From the NCBI GenBank assembly GCA_019722365.1, contig JADFUC010002388.1:415609-479608 (forward strand): a DNA stretch of 64,000 bases, read 5' to 3'. Both the position numbers and the translations under genes were made by a program. This stretch comes from Lithospermum erythrorhizon (taxonomy: Eukaryota; Streptophyta; Magnoliopsida; Boraginales; Boraginaceae). The notes below the pieces were generated by a model. It saw only the letters and a program-made list of their open reading frames with translations, was not told where the DNA came from and made no database searches. This document shows, in pieces, positions 1 through 11,561 of this stretch. How positions within the stretch are numbered: the stretch's first letter is position 1; each line of letters starts with the position of its first letter.

Positions 1-1141
1 TGCTCTCTTCTGGATATATAGATCGATAATCAATTTATATATGTCAATAGTCACCATTCAGGGATGTAATGATTATCCTTTATTGTTACTATGAAATCAT
101 GGGTATGAAAATACTACCACTTCAAGACTAGCAACTTTATGCAACATGTAACAAAATATTTGTGTGAAGCAAATTATCCATGCTCCAAGATAGCATATGA
201 TGTACAGTGATTCAATTCATCATTCACTAGAGGCATACAATACATCTTTCATATAAATTTATTCATTTAGGGACTCATATGCTAACTCTTATGGAGCTTA
301 ATTTTACACTACCTCAAATGCCGACATACTCAAGCAATTTCATTTGTAAGGTACTTTCCCTTGAAGAAATCATAAGTAATCATGAAATCTGTATACTTCA
401 AATTATATATGAGTCTTCAGGTCATATAAGTCAATCCACCATGTTACAAAACAATGAGGGCATTCACATAAATTCTTCAGGAATATTCAAAAGCCCTTAA
501 TATATGTGACTATCAATTTTGAAGACCTTAATCTTTTCATATTCGTGCTTTCATAAAATTGATTCTTCAAGACACATCAAAAGATTCAAATCTTTTTTGG
601 ATTGATCTTCTGGACTAATGATAACGAAACTTTCTTCAACAATACATAGTCTTATAGACTAGTTGTGAGAATAAAAGGGTAGTAAATAAATATTCTTCTC
701 AAGTCTTCTAGACTAGTAATAATTACAATAATTTCACATATTGTTGTAAGCAAAATCTTGTGGAGTAGTCTTCTGAACTAATAATAGATCTAATGATTAA
801 CGAACACAATAAGTGTATAGATCTAATGAAATTAACTTTGTCGAACTAATAAGTCTTCGAGACTTAAGTTTTTGATAATTATTTTAGAACACATAAAATT
901 TAATTTAAAGGAACCCCAACAATTATCGATGGATATCTTACATAAATAAAACATACGGGTAATAAAAAGATAATTAGCGAATTTCCATTTTCTATAGCTC
1001 TGGCTGCATATAATACCAAAAGCGGATCTATTGATATTTATTATCCAATTGGAGTGACATGTTCAAAACTTGTAGCGCGATATTCGTAATATGTGGCGAT
1101 GCGTTATAAGTGATCAATTTAATACTTTGTAATATTTTTAG
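1..1141. other. AT-rich non-genic DNA, probably old copia interior
   Basis: No gene is supported here. From about 560 to 860 the sequence repeatedly carries a near-palindromic motif of the form AGTCTTCTAGACTAGT or degenerate versions of it. Similar motifs recur near 57.3 kb next to copia-type remnants, so I infer retroelement-derived noncoding DNA. A short open frame at 279-500 has no recognisable domain. Confidence 0.4.
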
Positions 1142-1721
1142 TGTAACGACCGCCCCGAGTAGGCGACTGAGTGAGGAGAGAAATCATTATAATCGGAACG
1201 CGAGTCACCATGCAGACTCGGTTTAAAAACTTCGTTTCATCAAAAATTTGATTTCCATTAACAACTTCTCAAAATAATAATACTTGATTTTAAAATTTTA
1301 CAATCCATCGGGGTGATATCTAACCAACCAACTCCATATATGTAACCTATCCCAATAAGCAGTAATGTAGAAGCAAGGCGCTACAAAAGAGAGTAAGTGC
1401 GTACTTTCGAGAATACAAAATGACAACCACCGACAAAGGCTAAAGTTTGAAAATAAAGTACAACAATCAAAAGCAGTTACGACAACACATCAAAAGTAGA
1501 GGCTGAGGATCCTCGGCTCACAATGCTCACCTAGCCACTCGGATCAAACTCTCCAAACGGCCTCAAACAAGTAGCCGTCTATCAACTGGCACAAATGAAA
1601 TGCCGCCCATAGCGAAAAGGGGTGTAAGCCGCGAAGCTTAGTGAACACTTAACACAGGGGGTGAACTTACCATACAGAACGAGACAGACAATATTATAAT
1701 AGCCCAACATGAATAAATTAC

Positions 1722-1722
<1 letters not shown>

Positions 1723-1753
<31 letters not shown>
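1723..1753. repeat. (TA)n microsatellite
   Basis: About 31 bases of uninterrupted TA dinucleotides lie inside LTR copy 1. The corresponding place in the 50-kb copy has only a short TATAC stretch, so the repeat expanded after the copies separated. Confidence 0.95.
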
Positions 1754-1756
<3 letters not shown>

Positions 1757-1994
1757 GGACTACCTAATAAAGTCATACAATAAGATTTCAAAGAAGGTCT
1801 CAGGCATAACATGTCAAGATATAATAGAAGATTACCGATAAGACACCTGAGCACGAGAATGACATCACTTAGAGACTCAACAACGACTATAACTCTAGTC
1901 ATCACCATCTATCTCTCAGATCTCCATAAATATACCACCCTCTAATGTGCATATACTCAATCCGTCTACTGCTTGAGATGGATCAATCATAACC

Positions 1995-2225
1995 ACTCAC
2001 TTATACCGTAGTATAAGGCCAACATCAAACAATGCCCATAGCAAAGTGACAATAGATCGACCTTTGCACTTATACCAAAAGTATAAGGCCAACGCTAACA
2101 ATGCACATAGCGAAGTGATAATAGATCTCCCACTACACTTATATCGAGTATAAGGCCAGCATCGACAATGCACATTAGCAAAGTGACAATAGATCTCGCC
2201 TTGCACTTATACCGAAGTGGGCCAA
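1995..2225. repeat. Tandem array with palindromic core, unit about 60-65 bp
   Basis: Four diverged units. Each holds CACTTATAC, a short spacer and GTATAAGGCC, which together form an inverted repeat, followed by a CATCGACAATGCACATAGC-like stretch and GTGACAATAGATC. The same array, expanded, occurs at 50.59-50.97 kb in another copy of the LTR, so it belongs to the LTR family. Confidence 0.8.
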
Positions 2226-2610
2226 TAGCAAATCACATATCACACTGCAGGGAAGAAGTCACCTAACCCTAATGAAGTCGACATGGGTCAAATTCGATAC
2301 TCAAGTCACCTCAAAGTCATACATAACTCCAACCAACACCTCTCAATAACCGAAGCTACTCTGCTCCCAAACAATATCCAAGCACACGGCTAAAACCTCT
2401 CACGATCCTTAAATCAATTAGAGCTGAGCAAAGATACAAACATACCAAAAGTGCCTCTGAGGCCACATAAATACAACGGTGCCGACAAGGCCCGCGAAAT
2501 CGAGAAATATATAAGTTGGGAGTTCAAGCTATTACTTACCTCCAGCAATCTTCAACGCCCATGAGAATATAATCACATAATCATATCACGGCTCACACAA
2601 ATAAGATCAC

Positions 2611-2750
2611 ACATAATCATACAACAATTACATGTATATCATTCTCACATAATCATAACACAATGACATGTACATCATTCTCACATAATCATAACACAAT
2701 GACATGTACATCATTCTCACATAATCATACCACAATAACATGTTCACACA
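2611..2750. repeat. 36-bp tandem repeat, about 3.9 units
   Basis: Unit starts are at 2611, 2647, 2683 and 2719. The second and third units are identical and the fourth diverges at its end. The unit begins ACATAATCAT and ends CATCATTCTC. It lies inside LTR copy 1 and looks like recent slippage or unequal exchange. Confidence 0.93.
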
Positions 2751-3880
2751 ATTTAAAGTAAGTACGTAAAGTAACACCCGTGAGATAAGTACTCATCTAC
2801 ATTAGCTACCGCCAAGGCTTTCACAAAACACAATCACGGTAACTACCCCTTTCCACGATCAACGCCTAACAAAAACACCCAGAAAGTATAATCAAAGAGC
2901 ACGCTACTATACTTGCGTTCTAGAAGATACACTACCAACTCTTAGTGGAACGATTTCCTAAGCAGTCTAAAATAGCGATAAAACAATTCAATAATCTGGT
3001 AGGACTGCTTAATCGATCTCAGCTAGAATTCCACCTTATTATTTTAACATTTCATATCAAATTATAAGTCGTATATTTAACTCTAAAGTCCATAATTAAC
3101 AACGTATCTTTCCGAGAAATATCGATTATAACTCAACTTACAAATCGCACTTTTTCAACCTAACTCCTTTAATCCAATTTCTAAATCACAAATTTAACCT
3201 CACAATAGCTACAATAAAGGTTCCAATTATACCAGTACACATTTAAAATCTTATAAAAATATCAACCAAGAAAGTCAACTAAAACCTAAAAGTCAACTTC
3301 ATCCATAACATCCTCAAACAACCTCTAAATCATGAATTAATCACTTATATACATCATAGAACCCATAACAAACTAAGATTCATCATAAAATTAAGTCATG
3401 TAAAAGTCAACTGAAAGTCAACCCTCAAAAATCAACCAAAACTATATTTTCTTACCTCAAATTCGTAGGGAAAGACGTTGGGAAGCCTTAACAATCAACT
3501 TGAGGATCTTTAGCATATGCTGACCAAGGTGATGAAATGGAAGAAATTTTTTTCTTGTTGCTTTCATCAAAGGGGTCGGCCAAGATAGAAAGAAAGGAGA
3601 TGGTTTGTGATATTTGTGTGAATAAGATGATAAGGATGAAATGTTACTTAACCATTAAGTCTTAAGAAAATCACCACGAGGAGTTTGTGCCAAGTCAAGC
3701 GAATCGAGGTTGTGAGCAGTGAGCGATCAAACTTAGCTTTCGAATTGTCCCGGCTATTACTACTAAATTATAAATGTGATTCGGCTCAAATAATTTACAA
3801 ATTAATATTATTATCGAGAAGTCGCTGGGCAAAGTTGTATTTAGTACTTCAAAAGATATTATATGGGCGTACCATTATTA

Positions 3881-4559
3881 TAATTATTCAAAACAAGTAT
3901 TCTAATTCAAAGTTACTAGAACATACGTGTTTAATATTTATAATTAGTAACCAATTTGCTAATACTCCACATGCTTGATTTCTCAACGTGAATTATAATG
4001 AAGTATGTGCCATCTTTCATGAATCCACCGTATATATATTTCAAATATACTTTTAACATGCAAAAGTATATATGCGTACTAATCAAACATATTGGCCATC
4101 AATTTAATATTAAAAATTATATCCGTGGCCAATTTTAAACACCGTTAATATATTAAACATGCTTGGCAACCCATACATACATAAGTTTGATTAATTATGT
4201 GTATTGATATCAATTAATTAAATTAATGCAAATTCTTCAAATTATGTCCCTCATAAAACCAAAGTATAATTAATGATGTTTTCATAATAAGTAAAGAAAA
4301 GGCAATAACATGCTCGATACCAAATGTAATTAAATCATAATTATATGTATGTTCTAATTAATTTATGAACATACAATGAAAGTCGAAGCGATAAGAACGA
4401 GATCGACATTTAATTTCCAAATTATCGCTTATCGAAAACCTCGAATCAATTTTCTCTCGCTACAAAATAATAATTTAGTTCCAAACTCTCACTTTCACTA
4501 CTGAAAGCATCATCGCATCGATAACGTGTTAGCTTTTAATATAACTAAGAACAATATAA
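3881..4559. other. AT-rich intergenic DNA
   Basis: I see no gene, RNA or clear repeat in this interval. Confidence 0.4.
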
Positions 4560-5690
4560 ATAGACAGAAATAAAGAGATAATTTAAGATAGATTTTATTA
4601 AGCTTCTAGAATAATTAACACTTAAATAAATACAATAATTGAAAATGAAATTTTATAAATATTTATTTAAATAATTTTTTTATCTCATATTCCTAATTAA
4701 TTTTTGTAAACAACAAACACAATAATTAAAATACAAATAAACAAGAATCAAAATAATTAACCATAAACAAAGAAAAGTTACAAACAATGAAATGTAGTAC
4801 AATAAGCAAACCACGCGGTACAACTAATGAAATAAAATAACTACATGGTACAATATAATCGATCGACATTACAATCAAACTCTTAAAACACACAACAAGA
4901 CTCTTAAAAAAATATTTAATCACGAAACATTCCGAACTTTGCCCATATGTGCTTGACTAGATCCTGTTGTAATTCGTGATGTACATTTGCATCACGCAAT
5001 CTGCATTCAAGACGCACACGATTTGGTAATCGCTCCAGAAGACTGGTCGAGAAACGGTCAGCGCGCATTGCACTCCACTTACCTCACATTGATCATAATC
5101 GGGTCCACCGTTGAAAGTTATGTATCTGCTCATCTCAACAATCATATTACGTAATATGATACATGATCTCACGACGATACTAAATCGCTTATGTCCCACA
5201 ATCTACCGTTCATTAACGATAAATCGAGTCAAGACTCCATACGCACATTCAACGCCCTTTCGACATCTCCTCCTCGCAACAACTTATCCTGCCTCACTCG
5301 AAGATTAAATAATTATTATTATATCCATTTACTAATAATAATATAGTGAAAGATTAAAACGCAGCTTACTTTCAGCGATAATATAATAATTATATCGAAA
5401 TTGATGATTTTTTTTATATTCAAATTGAACGTAGAGAAGTCTCTATTTATGTAGTAAAAAAGAATGACGACTTTGTAAAAATTAATTTATTATCAAATAC
5501 CGATCCCAAGAATTTAGAGCAAGAATCAAATCAAACCAACCAATCAAACTCCGCCATCGCCAATACCTTATCCCACTATCTCGCCGGCTCACCGCCACGG
5601 CGCTGAGCACGCGCCTCGACGCTTTCTTCTCGGCGCTGACACGTGTTCATCAAAGGCCGCCTATTCAACATGCCAGTTAAACTTCACCGA
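4560..5690 (-). mobile_element. Internally deleted PIF/Harbinger element
   Basis: From about 4600 to 5300 this aligns with about 6900-7570 of the larger element downstream, including the flanking AT-rich stretch. From about 5300 to 5680 it aligns with about 10,190-10,530, the other end of that element, including its CG-rich CTCGCC/CGCCGCC block. The middle (most of the transposase gene, the tandem array and ORF1) is absent. It is therefore a shortened relative of the 6.7-10.7 kb element. Terminal inverted repeats and TSDs could not be fixed by eye. Confidence 0.6.
4930..5310 (-). pseudogene. PIF/Harbinger transposase C-terminal remnant
   Basis: On the minus strand, broken frames spell the end of the plant Harbinger-type transposase domain (PF04827-like): a VERAL-type segment, LWDISDLVSS, then CIILRNMIVE and DYDQCE. 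Intact relatives read CIILHNMIVEDE followed by an acidic/tyrosine-rich tail. Several stops and frame changes make it nonfunctional. Only the last roughly 100 codons remain. Confidence 0.65.
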
Positions 5691-6689
5691 TGAGAACCAC
5701 CTCAACTCAAAATTTATTCATCAACCATTTGCAACGGTTTAACATGTTGAATTTTTTCAACAACCCTATCAGATACGGGTCTAATCCTCGCTTAGTCGAC
5801 CTTCATTCAAGACAAAAATCACCAAAAATCCTTAACGGTTACAAGTACAATCAGACATACAAAGTACAATTTGACGGCTTGTATGTTCTTAGATGTTCAA
5901 TACTGTTTGTGATAGTTCCATTAGGGTTTATCAGATAAAGACCCCATTCCTTAAAAGAGGGTCCCATTTTTAAAAAACAAAAAAAAATTATACAAAGCAT
6001 ACGAATTGCACAACCAAGAAAATTATGAGATATACAACCAAAATTATTTGTCAAGTTTCATGAGATTCATCTGAAAACAACAAAGCATACGAACAACCAA
6101 AAAATATTTGTCAAGTTTTAAAATTACCACCTCTATCTTATTAATTTAAGAAGTTCTCCTTAATTCTTATGTGATTACTACTGTTTTTCGGGTCCACCAT
6201 TTCACTCATCAGATAATAACAATTGTTATATTAATTAATTAAATTTTTATTTTTTATATTTCACATTATTTATATTTTATATAATTATATGATCCCCATA
6301 TATTAATTAATTAAATTTCGTATTTTTTCAATACTACAATATCAGGTCCATTTATTTTTTATTAGGGCTAATTAATTAAAATATTCATTATTTGAAGGAT
6401 AATATTTCAGGTTGTTTATATTCATTATCTATCATTTATCATTATTAGATTGTAATTATGGTGCCTAAAACTAGAAAATATGACTCCAGATACGAAAAAC
6501 GAAAAATAATCGAAGAGCTATAAAAATCTCAAAAAACTTATTATTTAAAATAACCTCATTTTATATTTATCACATCATTCTATAACACTGACATAACAGC
6601 TGATATCTAGCTCATGTCGGCTTAAAACAACAAAGCACAAAGCTGGCACTTAATTTGAAAGGAAATTAAAAGTTGTGCTTATCTACAAT
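5691..6689. other. AT-rich intergenic DNA
   Basis: No gene is supported. The short frames at 5690-5938 and 5851-6054 overlap on opposite strands and contain no known motif. Confidence 0.4.
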
Positions 6690-7199
6690 TGCTAATTTAT
6701 TCAACACCCTCTTTTCAATTTCCAACACTCCACATCTTCTCTTCCACACACCAACACCCACTCAAATTTTATTACACTACACCCGTGGTTGTTTAACAAA
6801 ATTCAACACCCTACTCCCACCACTTTTATTCAATATTCTATTTTACTTATATTTTATATTTTTATGATTAAATAATTAGTAAAAAATTATCATTTATAAT
6901 TAAATAAGAATAATTAACACGTTAATAAATTATTTTTTGATTTTTTAAAACGAAAATTATATAAATATTTATTTAAATAATTTTTTATCTCATATTTAAT
7001 TAATTTTATAAAATAAGAAACACAAGCACTGGTGTAACAATAACTATTAAAATGTTAAAAGTTGGCGAATAAATAAACGTAGTACAAGCAAAACGGCACA
7101 ACTAATGAAATACAACAACCATACGGGTACAACGTAATCCATCCACACTACAATCGCATCTATAAGACACATAATACACTTAAAATATTTAATCTGAAC

Positions 7200-8200
7200 A
7201 TTCCAACTGGCCTACATGCTGCTGGATCAGATCCTCGTAATTGTGATGCATACCAGATCACGCAATCTCGATCTGGTGACGCATTACGATTTCAGAACGC
7301 AGTATCACCTCGGGCCGAGAATGGCCGCGTGTTCCGCACTCCACTCGCCTCACATCGATCATAATCGCTCCAACGCTGAAAGATACGTATTCGCTCATCC
7401 TCAACAATCATATTATGTAATACGATATATGATCTCACGACGCTAGCTAAATCGCTTATGTTCCACACCACTGGCTCACTTAATGATTTAAATCGAGTCA
7501 AGATCTAAATGCGACGCTCAATGTCCTTTACGACATCCCTCCCGATATTTCAGAAAACAACTTATCCGGGTTCACTGGTGAAGTCTAATCGATTTGACGT
7601 AAAGTCGATATATGGTGTATACCATCGCTAAAGATAAGACGCCATATCATAAGGTCGCTGATTCACAAAAGTTAAGCTTCACTTTGTGAATATTCGCATG
7701 GTCAGCGGCACATTCGCAAGCCAAGATATTTCTTTTTTCAAGATCAACTCTTCAGCGGCGACTTGTCAATATTTATGGTGTCCCCTAACGATTCGAAGAA
7801 AACATGTTTTCAAGATCAAATCGCCGACCTAAACACGGGCCTCGTCAGTATGTCAGTTCATCGGAGAAGTAATTGAATCAATCTTTGGCTCACGCAGCAC
7901 GATCTCTTTTCAAATATTTTCGACTACTTCAGATGCATGTTCTCTTCTGAATTTTTAATGTAGTCACTAAATCGATCATAATGCATTCTCCTCAAGTTCA
8001 CATCACAGAAGCTTTCGATATCATAAACAAAATCAAACTGGATCCATCGAATTTCGCTTTGACCTTTTTTTTTTAAAATAAGAATGACTAGAATATTAGT
8101 AAGCTTTCGACGAGTTCGCAGAGTATACACGGATACGCTTTTTTTAAAGAAGGTTGAAAGGGTTGAAACTTACTGATTTGAAGACGAGAATCAAATCTTA
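7200..8200 (-). pseudogene. PIF/Harbinger transposase remnant
   Basis: Minus-strand frames carry pieces of the plant Harbinger transposase in the right order. One piece resembles the DGIYPxWxTFVK segment near 7600-7650, with local spelling YTIYRLYVKSIR. Next comes a KLFSE...DVER-like segment near 7510-7560. The best open stretch, 7292-7501, contains WNISDL, YIVLHNMIVEDER and YDRCEASG. These are the C-terminal landmarks of PF04827 (plant transposon protein). In active elements this enzyme is a DDE nuclease acting on the element's ends. Frame changes separate the pieces, so no full protein is encoded. Confidence 0.65.
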
Positions 8201-8224
8201 ATCTCGAAGTTAATTTCAACTGAT

Positions 8225-8955
8225 AATAACTGATTTTGAACGCGCTGTCGGTGATCACCGGATTCAAGATCTAAATAAAATTCAGCTTAATTTTAACAAA
8301 TAATATATGATTTTGACTCGATAAGATTCGATTCGATCGCGCTGCCGAGATCAACTGATTCAATACCCGACTAAATTCGCCACTTAACGGATAAAGATCC
8401 GATTTGATCATGCATGGGTCGAGATCAACGGATTTGAATACGCGAATTAAATTCATTTAATTTTAAATCTGAGCAAGATCTTATTTGAACGCGCGGGTCG
8501 AGACAAATGGACTCAATATCCGAATTAAATTCGCTTATCACTTAACTGAGCAAGATTCGATTTCGATCGCTACGTCAGATCAACTGATTTGAATAATTCA
8601 ATTAAATTCATTTAATTTTAACGGATAAGATCTTATTTGAATGCGCTGGTTGAGATCAATGACTCAATATCCGAATTAAATTCAGTTAATACTTTAATCT
8701 GATAAGATTCGGATTTGATCGCGCTGCCGGTATCAACTGATTTCAATAATCTCAATTAAATTCATTTAATTTTAACGATAAGATCTTATTTGAATGCGCC
8801 GGTCGAGATCGCCGACTTGAATATCCTAATTAAATTCGCTAATACTAACTGGATAAAGATCCGATTTCGATCAAAGGCCATTGCATCAACTGATTTTGAA
8901 TAATCCGAATTAAATTCATTTAATTTTAACTGATAAAGATCTCGATTTATTCAAA
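8225..8955. repeat. Dimeric tandem repeat, unit about 77 bp, about 9.5 units
   Basis: Units begin with GATAAGATC or GATAAGATTCG at about 8471, 8548, 8624, 8701, 8777, 8852 and 8932, with more diverged ones before 8471. Two alternating types are visible. One has GATCTTATTTGAA with GGACTCAATATCC, the other has GATTCGATTTGATCGC with CAACTGATTTGAATAA. The higher-order period is therefore about 154 bp. All units share AATTAAATTC(A/G). The array lies between the transposase and ORF1 of the Harbinger element. Confidence 0.88.
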
Positions 8956-9129
8956 CTACCAAACAGACATCATGTTGGTAAAAACACAACAACATTGAAA
9001 ACACACATGAAAAACGCAAAAACATACACTTAAAGACAACAACACACACGACGCCGCAACACACATCATAAGAAGGCCAAACGCTGGCCGTGAGGATTCA
9101 AATCATTTTCCAAACAATTCGAGCCTCAA

Positions 9130-10133
9130 CATCTCCAAAAAGTTGTCGCTCGGCTCATCAAGACGCTTCCTTCATTTAAATTTCATAAACATTTCCATCT
9201 TCTTTACTTTGACGATCTCTTTGTCATTGCGGGCTAATATGTCCATTCTTTCGAACTCTTTTGTCCTTATATCATTTAAATTCACTCCACCGGCTCTGCC
9301 CAAATTTCTTCGCTCTTTTTTTTTTACCTTTTTTCTTAGTCAAGGCCCTTCCTATCAAGCAGCAACGGATTCAATAGTGTTTGAAGTCACCAAAGACGTT
9401 GCCCCGATCTCGATCCACCGCTACTGCATCCAATATTTACTCCAACCGACTTCCATACTGCGGGTCGATTCGTGACAAATGGCCATTCCTCGACATCAAA
9501 TTAAAGTTAAAGATTCTTACCACTTTTATATGGGGCTTCACGTGCCTTTACAATATATCATTCTCCTAATTCACCTTGCTTTCATACGCTAACAAGTATC
9601 ATGTCGGGCCTGTCCATTTGCTCAATATTTTGCCACGTAGTTGAAATGATTTCTACAGCAGCATTCATCGCTGGAGTCTCGGGTGAACAATGTCTGGTTA
9701 CAAGAATCGCCAATTTTACCTAACATGCTTTCACTTTTTCTCGATTTCTTCCAACAACACCTGCTCGCTCCATATTTGATCCAACCAACAAGAAGACCAA
9801 ATTCTTTGCTCGTTGTTCCATTTTGGGTTTTTTTCGAAGCGCTAAGTTCGAACCTCTCTGGCTAACCTGGACTATCTTTATTAGCACCGCTTCATAGTAG
9901 TAAAAGTGATATTTCAGGCTGGAACGCAAGAAATTCCGCTGCTCCAATATTTGGAACATTTTCATTCTCCAACGGTACGAAGGATTATAAGAAGGTGGTT
10001 GAGTACATTGCATCATAGATGCATAATAGGGATGATAATTCGCACACCCGCCAAAGTATTGAAATCGGGGCAAATTTAAGCGAACCAAATTCGTGGATAT
10101 TTTCGGCGACGGCTGACGTAAGATTGACATCAA
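9130..10133 (-). pseudogene. PIF/Harbinger ORF1 (Myb/trihelix, NAM-associated) remnant
   Basis: The longest open part (9720-10,133 minus, 137 codons) begins MMSILRQPSPKIS and contains proline/tyrosine-rich YHPYY and PPSYNPSYR stretches, like the N-terminal leader of the DNA-binding ORF1 of plant Harbinger elements. Further on (about 9300-9480 minus) other frames contain a PIGRKAAK-like basic segment and a lysine-rich helix, the usual C-terminal part annotated as a NAM-associated domain. The protein normally binds element ends and helps import the transposase. Frame breaks near 9720 and 9480 make this copy defective. Confidence 0.5.
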
Positions 10134-10720
10134 ATCGATAATTACTGGGATTTTGATAGCTAAAAGGGTACTAGGGCGACTTGATTATTGAATCATTTAT
10201 TATTGGGGATTCATTTAACTAAAAAACAAGAGTTTAGTAAAGATAATATAATACTATATTGAAAAGGATGATTTTTTTTTTTTACGCCCAAATTTTTATT
10301 ATATATAAATGATGAATTTTGGTAAAAAAAATTTAAAAAATTACCTGATATCAAATAATTGATCCGAAATAATTTATACTTTTGACAAAATCAAAAAAAT
10401 CGAATCCGCCTAATCAAAACGCGACACGCGCTTCAATACATTATCTCCTCGCCAAGATCCCCTCGCTTCCACGCCGCCTGTCTCCTCATGACATCGCTAC
10501 ATGACGCGGGGTCATACATGACATTTGTCCCGCCAAGGCAAGGCTTACACCTTTACTTTCAACAAATTTTAAACAAATTACTCCCATTTAATCCACATCA
10601 CTTTTTTTAATTCAATCAACACCCCCATTACACTACTAACTTTTTATTCAACATATTTAACCCAACATTAAACACCTATCAGGGGGCAAATTTAATGACC
10701 AAGATTCTATGGACATAGAT

Positions 10721-11561
10721 GTTGAATACATATGACTTAAAAGATGTGCAAGTCCACTTTTAGGCTGTTGTTTCGAATGACGTTACTTCCGAAGTTCAAG
10801 TATAGTGTCCGGAGTATTTGTTTAAGGGCTAAGATTTTTTGACAATTCAAATCACCTAGACTAATGTTTATATTTTATGACATGTATAACAACAACAACA
10901 TACGGAGTATATTTTTTCAGACGTTTATTTTGTATTCTGAAATTTCATAATTAGTTCACTCTTGACCAAATAAGATAAGAAACAAATACGTTTATTTTAT
11001 TTTTTCAGACGTTTATTTTTGACAATTTCAAGGAACTTTACAACCAATAAAGGTGGTTTAATTTCTCAATTATTAGATTACAGCTCACAAACAATAGAAT
11101 AATAACGAATACTAGAAACATATGTTCATACTTCATACTCGTAACGCACCCTTTTAGATTTTTAAGACGACAAACATCACTTCTATCAAGAAATTATATA
11201 AATTGCATGCACAAAAAATACGATAATAATGATAAATAAATATTGAAATTAATTTTTTGTATTTATTGATTCGTAATTAGCATCTATAGTTTATTATTCA
11301 CTTCAAAAATATGAGTTAAACTAAATTGCAATTTATTGAGTTGTCAATCAATTTAAAAATGAAAAAATATGCCACATTACTAGCTTTCCTCCATAAAATC
11401 ATGACAAAAAGTTTGATTATGTCGATAATCATGCATGATAATCAAATGAATACTAAACATATTTGCTATTCAATTCAAAGTAATAGTTACAAAAAATACC
11501 ATACCATGTTGAAAATATTAATCTAACTAATCCTGCAATTAATAGGTTTGATCCTTGTGCA
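10721..11561. other. AT-rich intergenic DNA
   Basis: The downstream flank of the minus-strand gene at 11,562. Apart from a short direct duplication (TTTTTTCAGACGTTTATTTT near 10,914 and 11,004) I see nothing. The open frame at 11,326-11,526 has no recognisable domain. Confidence 0.4.

Larger units (their letters stand above)
1142..3880 (-). mobile_element. Long LTR (Ty3/gypsy-type), truncated copy 1
   Basis: The left edge is TGTAACGACCGCCCC, the typical edge of many plant gypsy LTRs. It aligns with the edges at 54,615 and 61,032, so read on the minus strand this is the 3' end of the LTR. Inside, the order of landmarks matches the copy at 49-52.7 kb: a block with CCGCCCATAG near 1600, the GTATAAGGCC tandem array near 2000-2220, a conserved stretch ending in lysine-rich AAGTCAAC words near 3300-3440, and ACTACTAAATTATAAA near 3760. 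The U3 edge seen at 52,663 is missing, so the right end is truncated and placed only roughly. No coding capacity is visible. Confidence 0.65.
6690..10720 (-). mobile_element. PIF/Harbinger DNA transposon, decayed
   Basis: Two genes typical of plant PIF/Harbinger elements lie in the same orientation: an ORF1 (Myb/trihelix and NAM-associated type) near the right end and a transposase near the left end. A 77-bp tandem array sits between them. The right end has a CG-rich block (10,400-10,530) that would be its 5' region. Limits are approximate: CAACACCC-rich stretches occur at both sides (about 6700 and 10,617) but lie in the same orientation, so I could not define terminal inverted repeats. Frameshifts in both genes indicate it is inactive. 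Confidence 0.6.

Noticed and set aside
1582..1908. 108-codon minus-strand frame
   Set aside because: Runs through the TA microsatellite (repeated Ile-Tyr) in an LTR; no domain.
2611..2750. CRISPR-like array
   Set aside because: Units are directly adjacent without spacers, in a plant LTR; it is a simple 36-bp tandem repeat.
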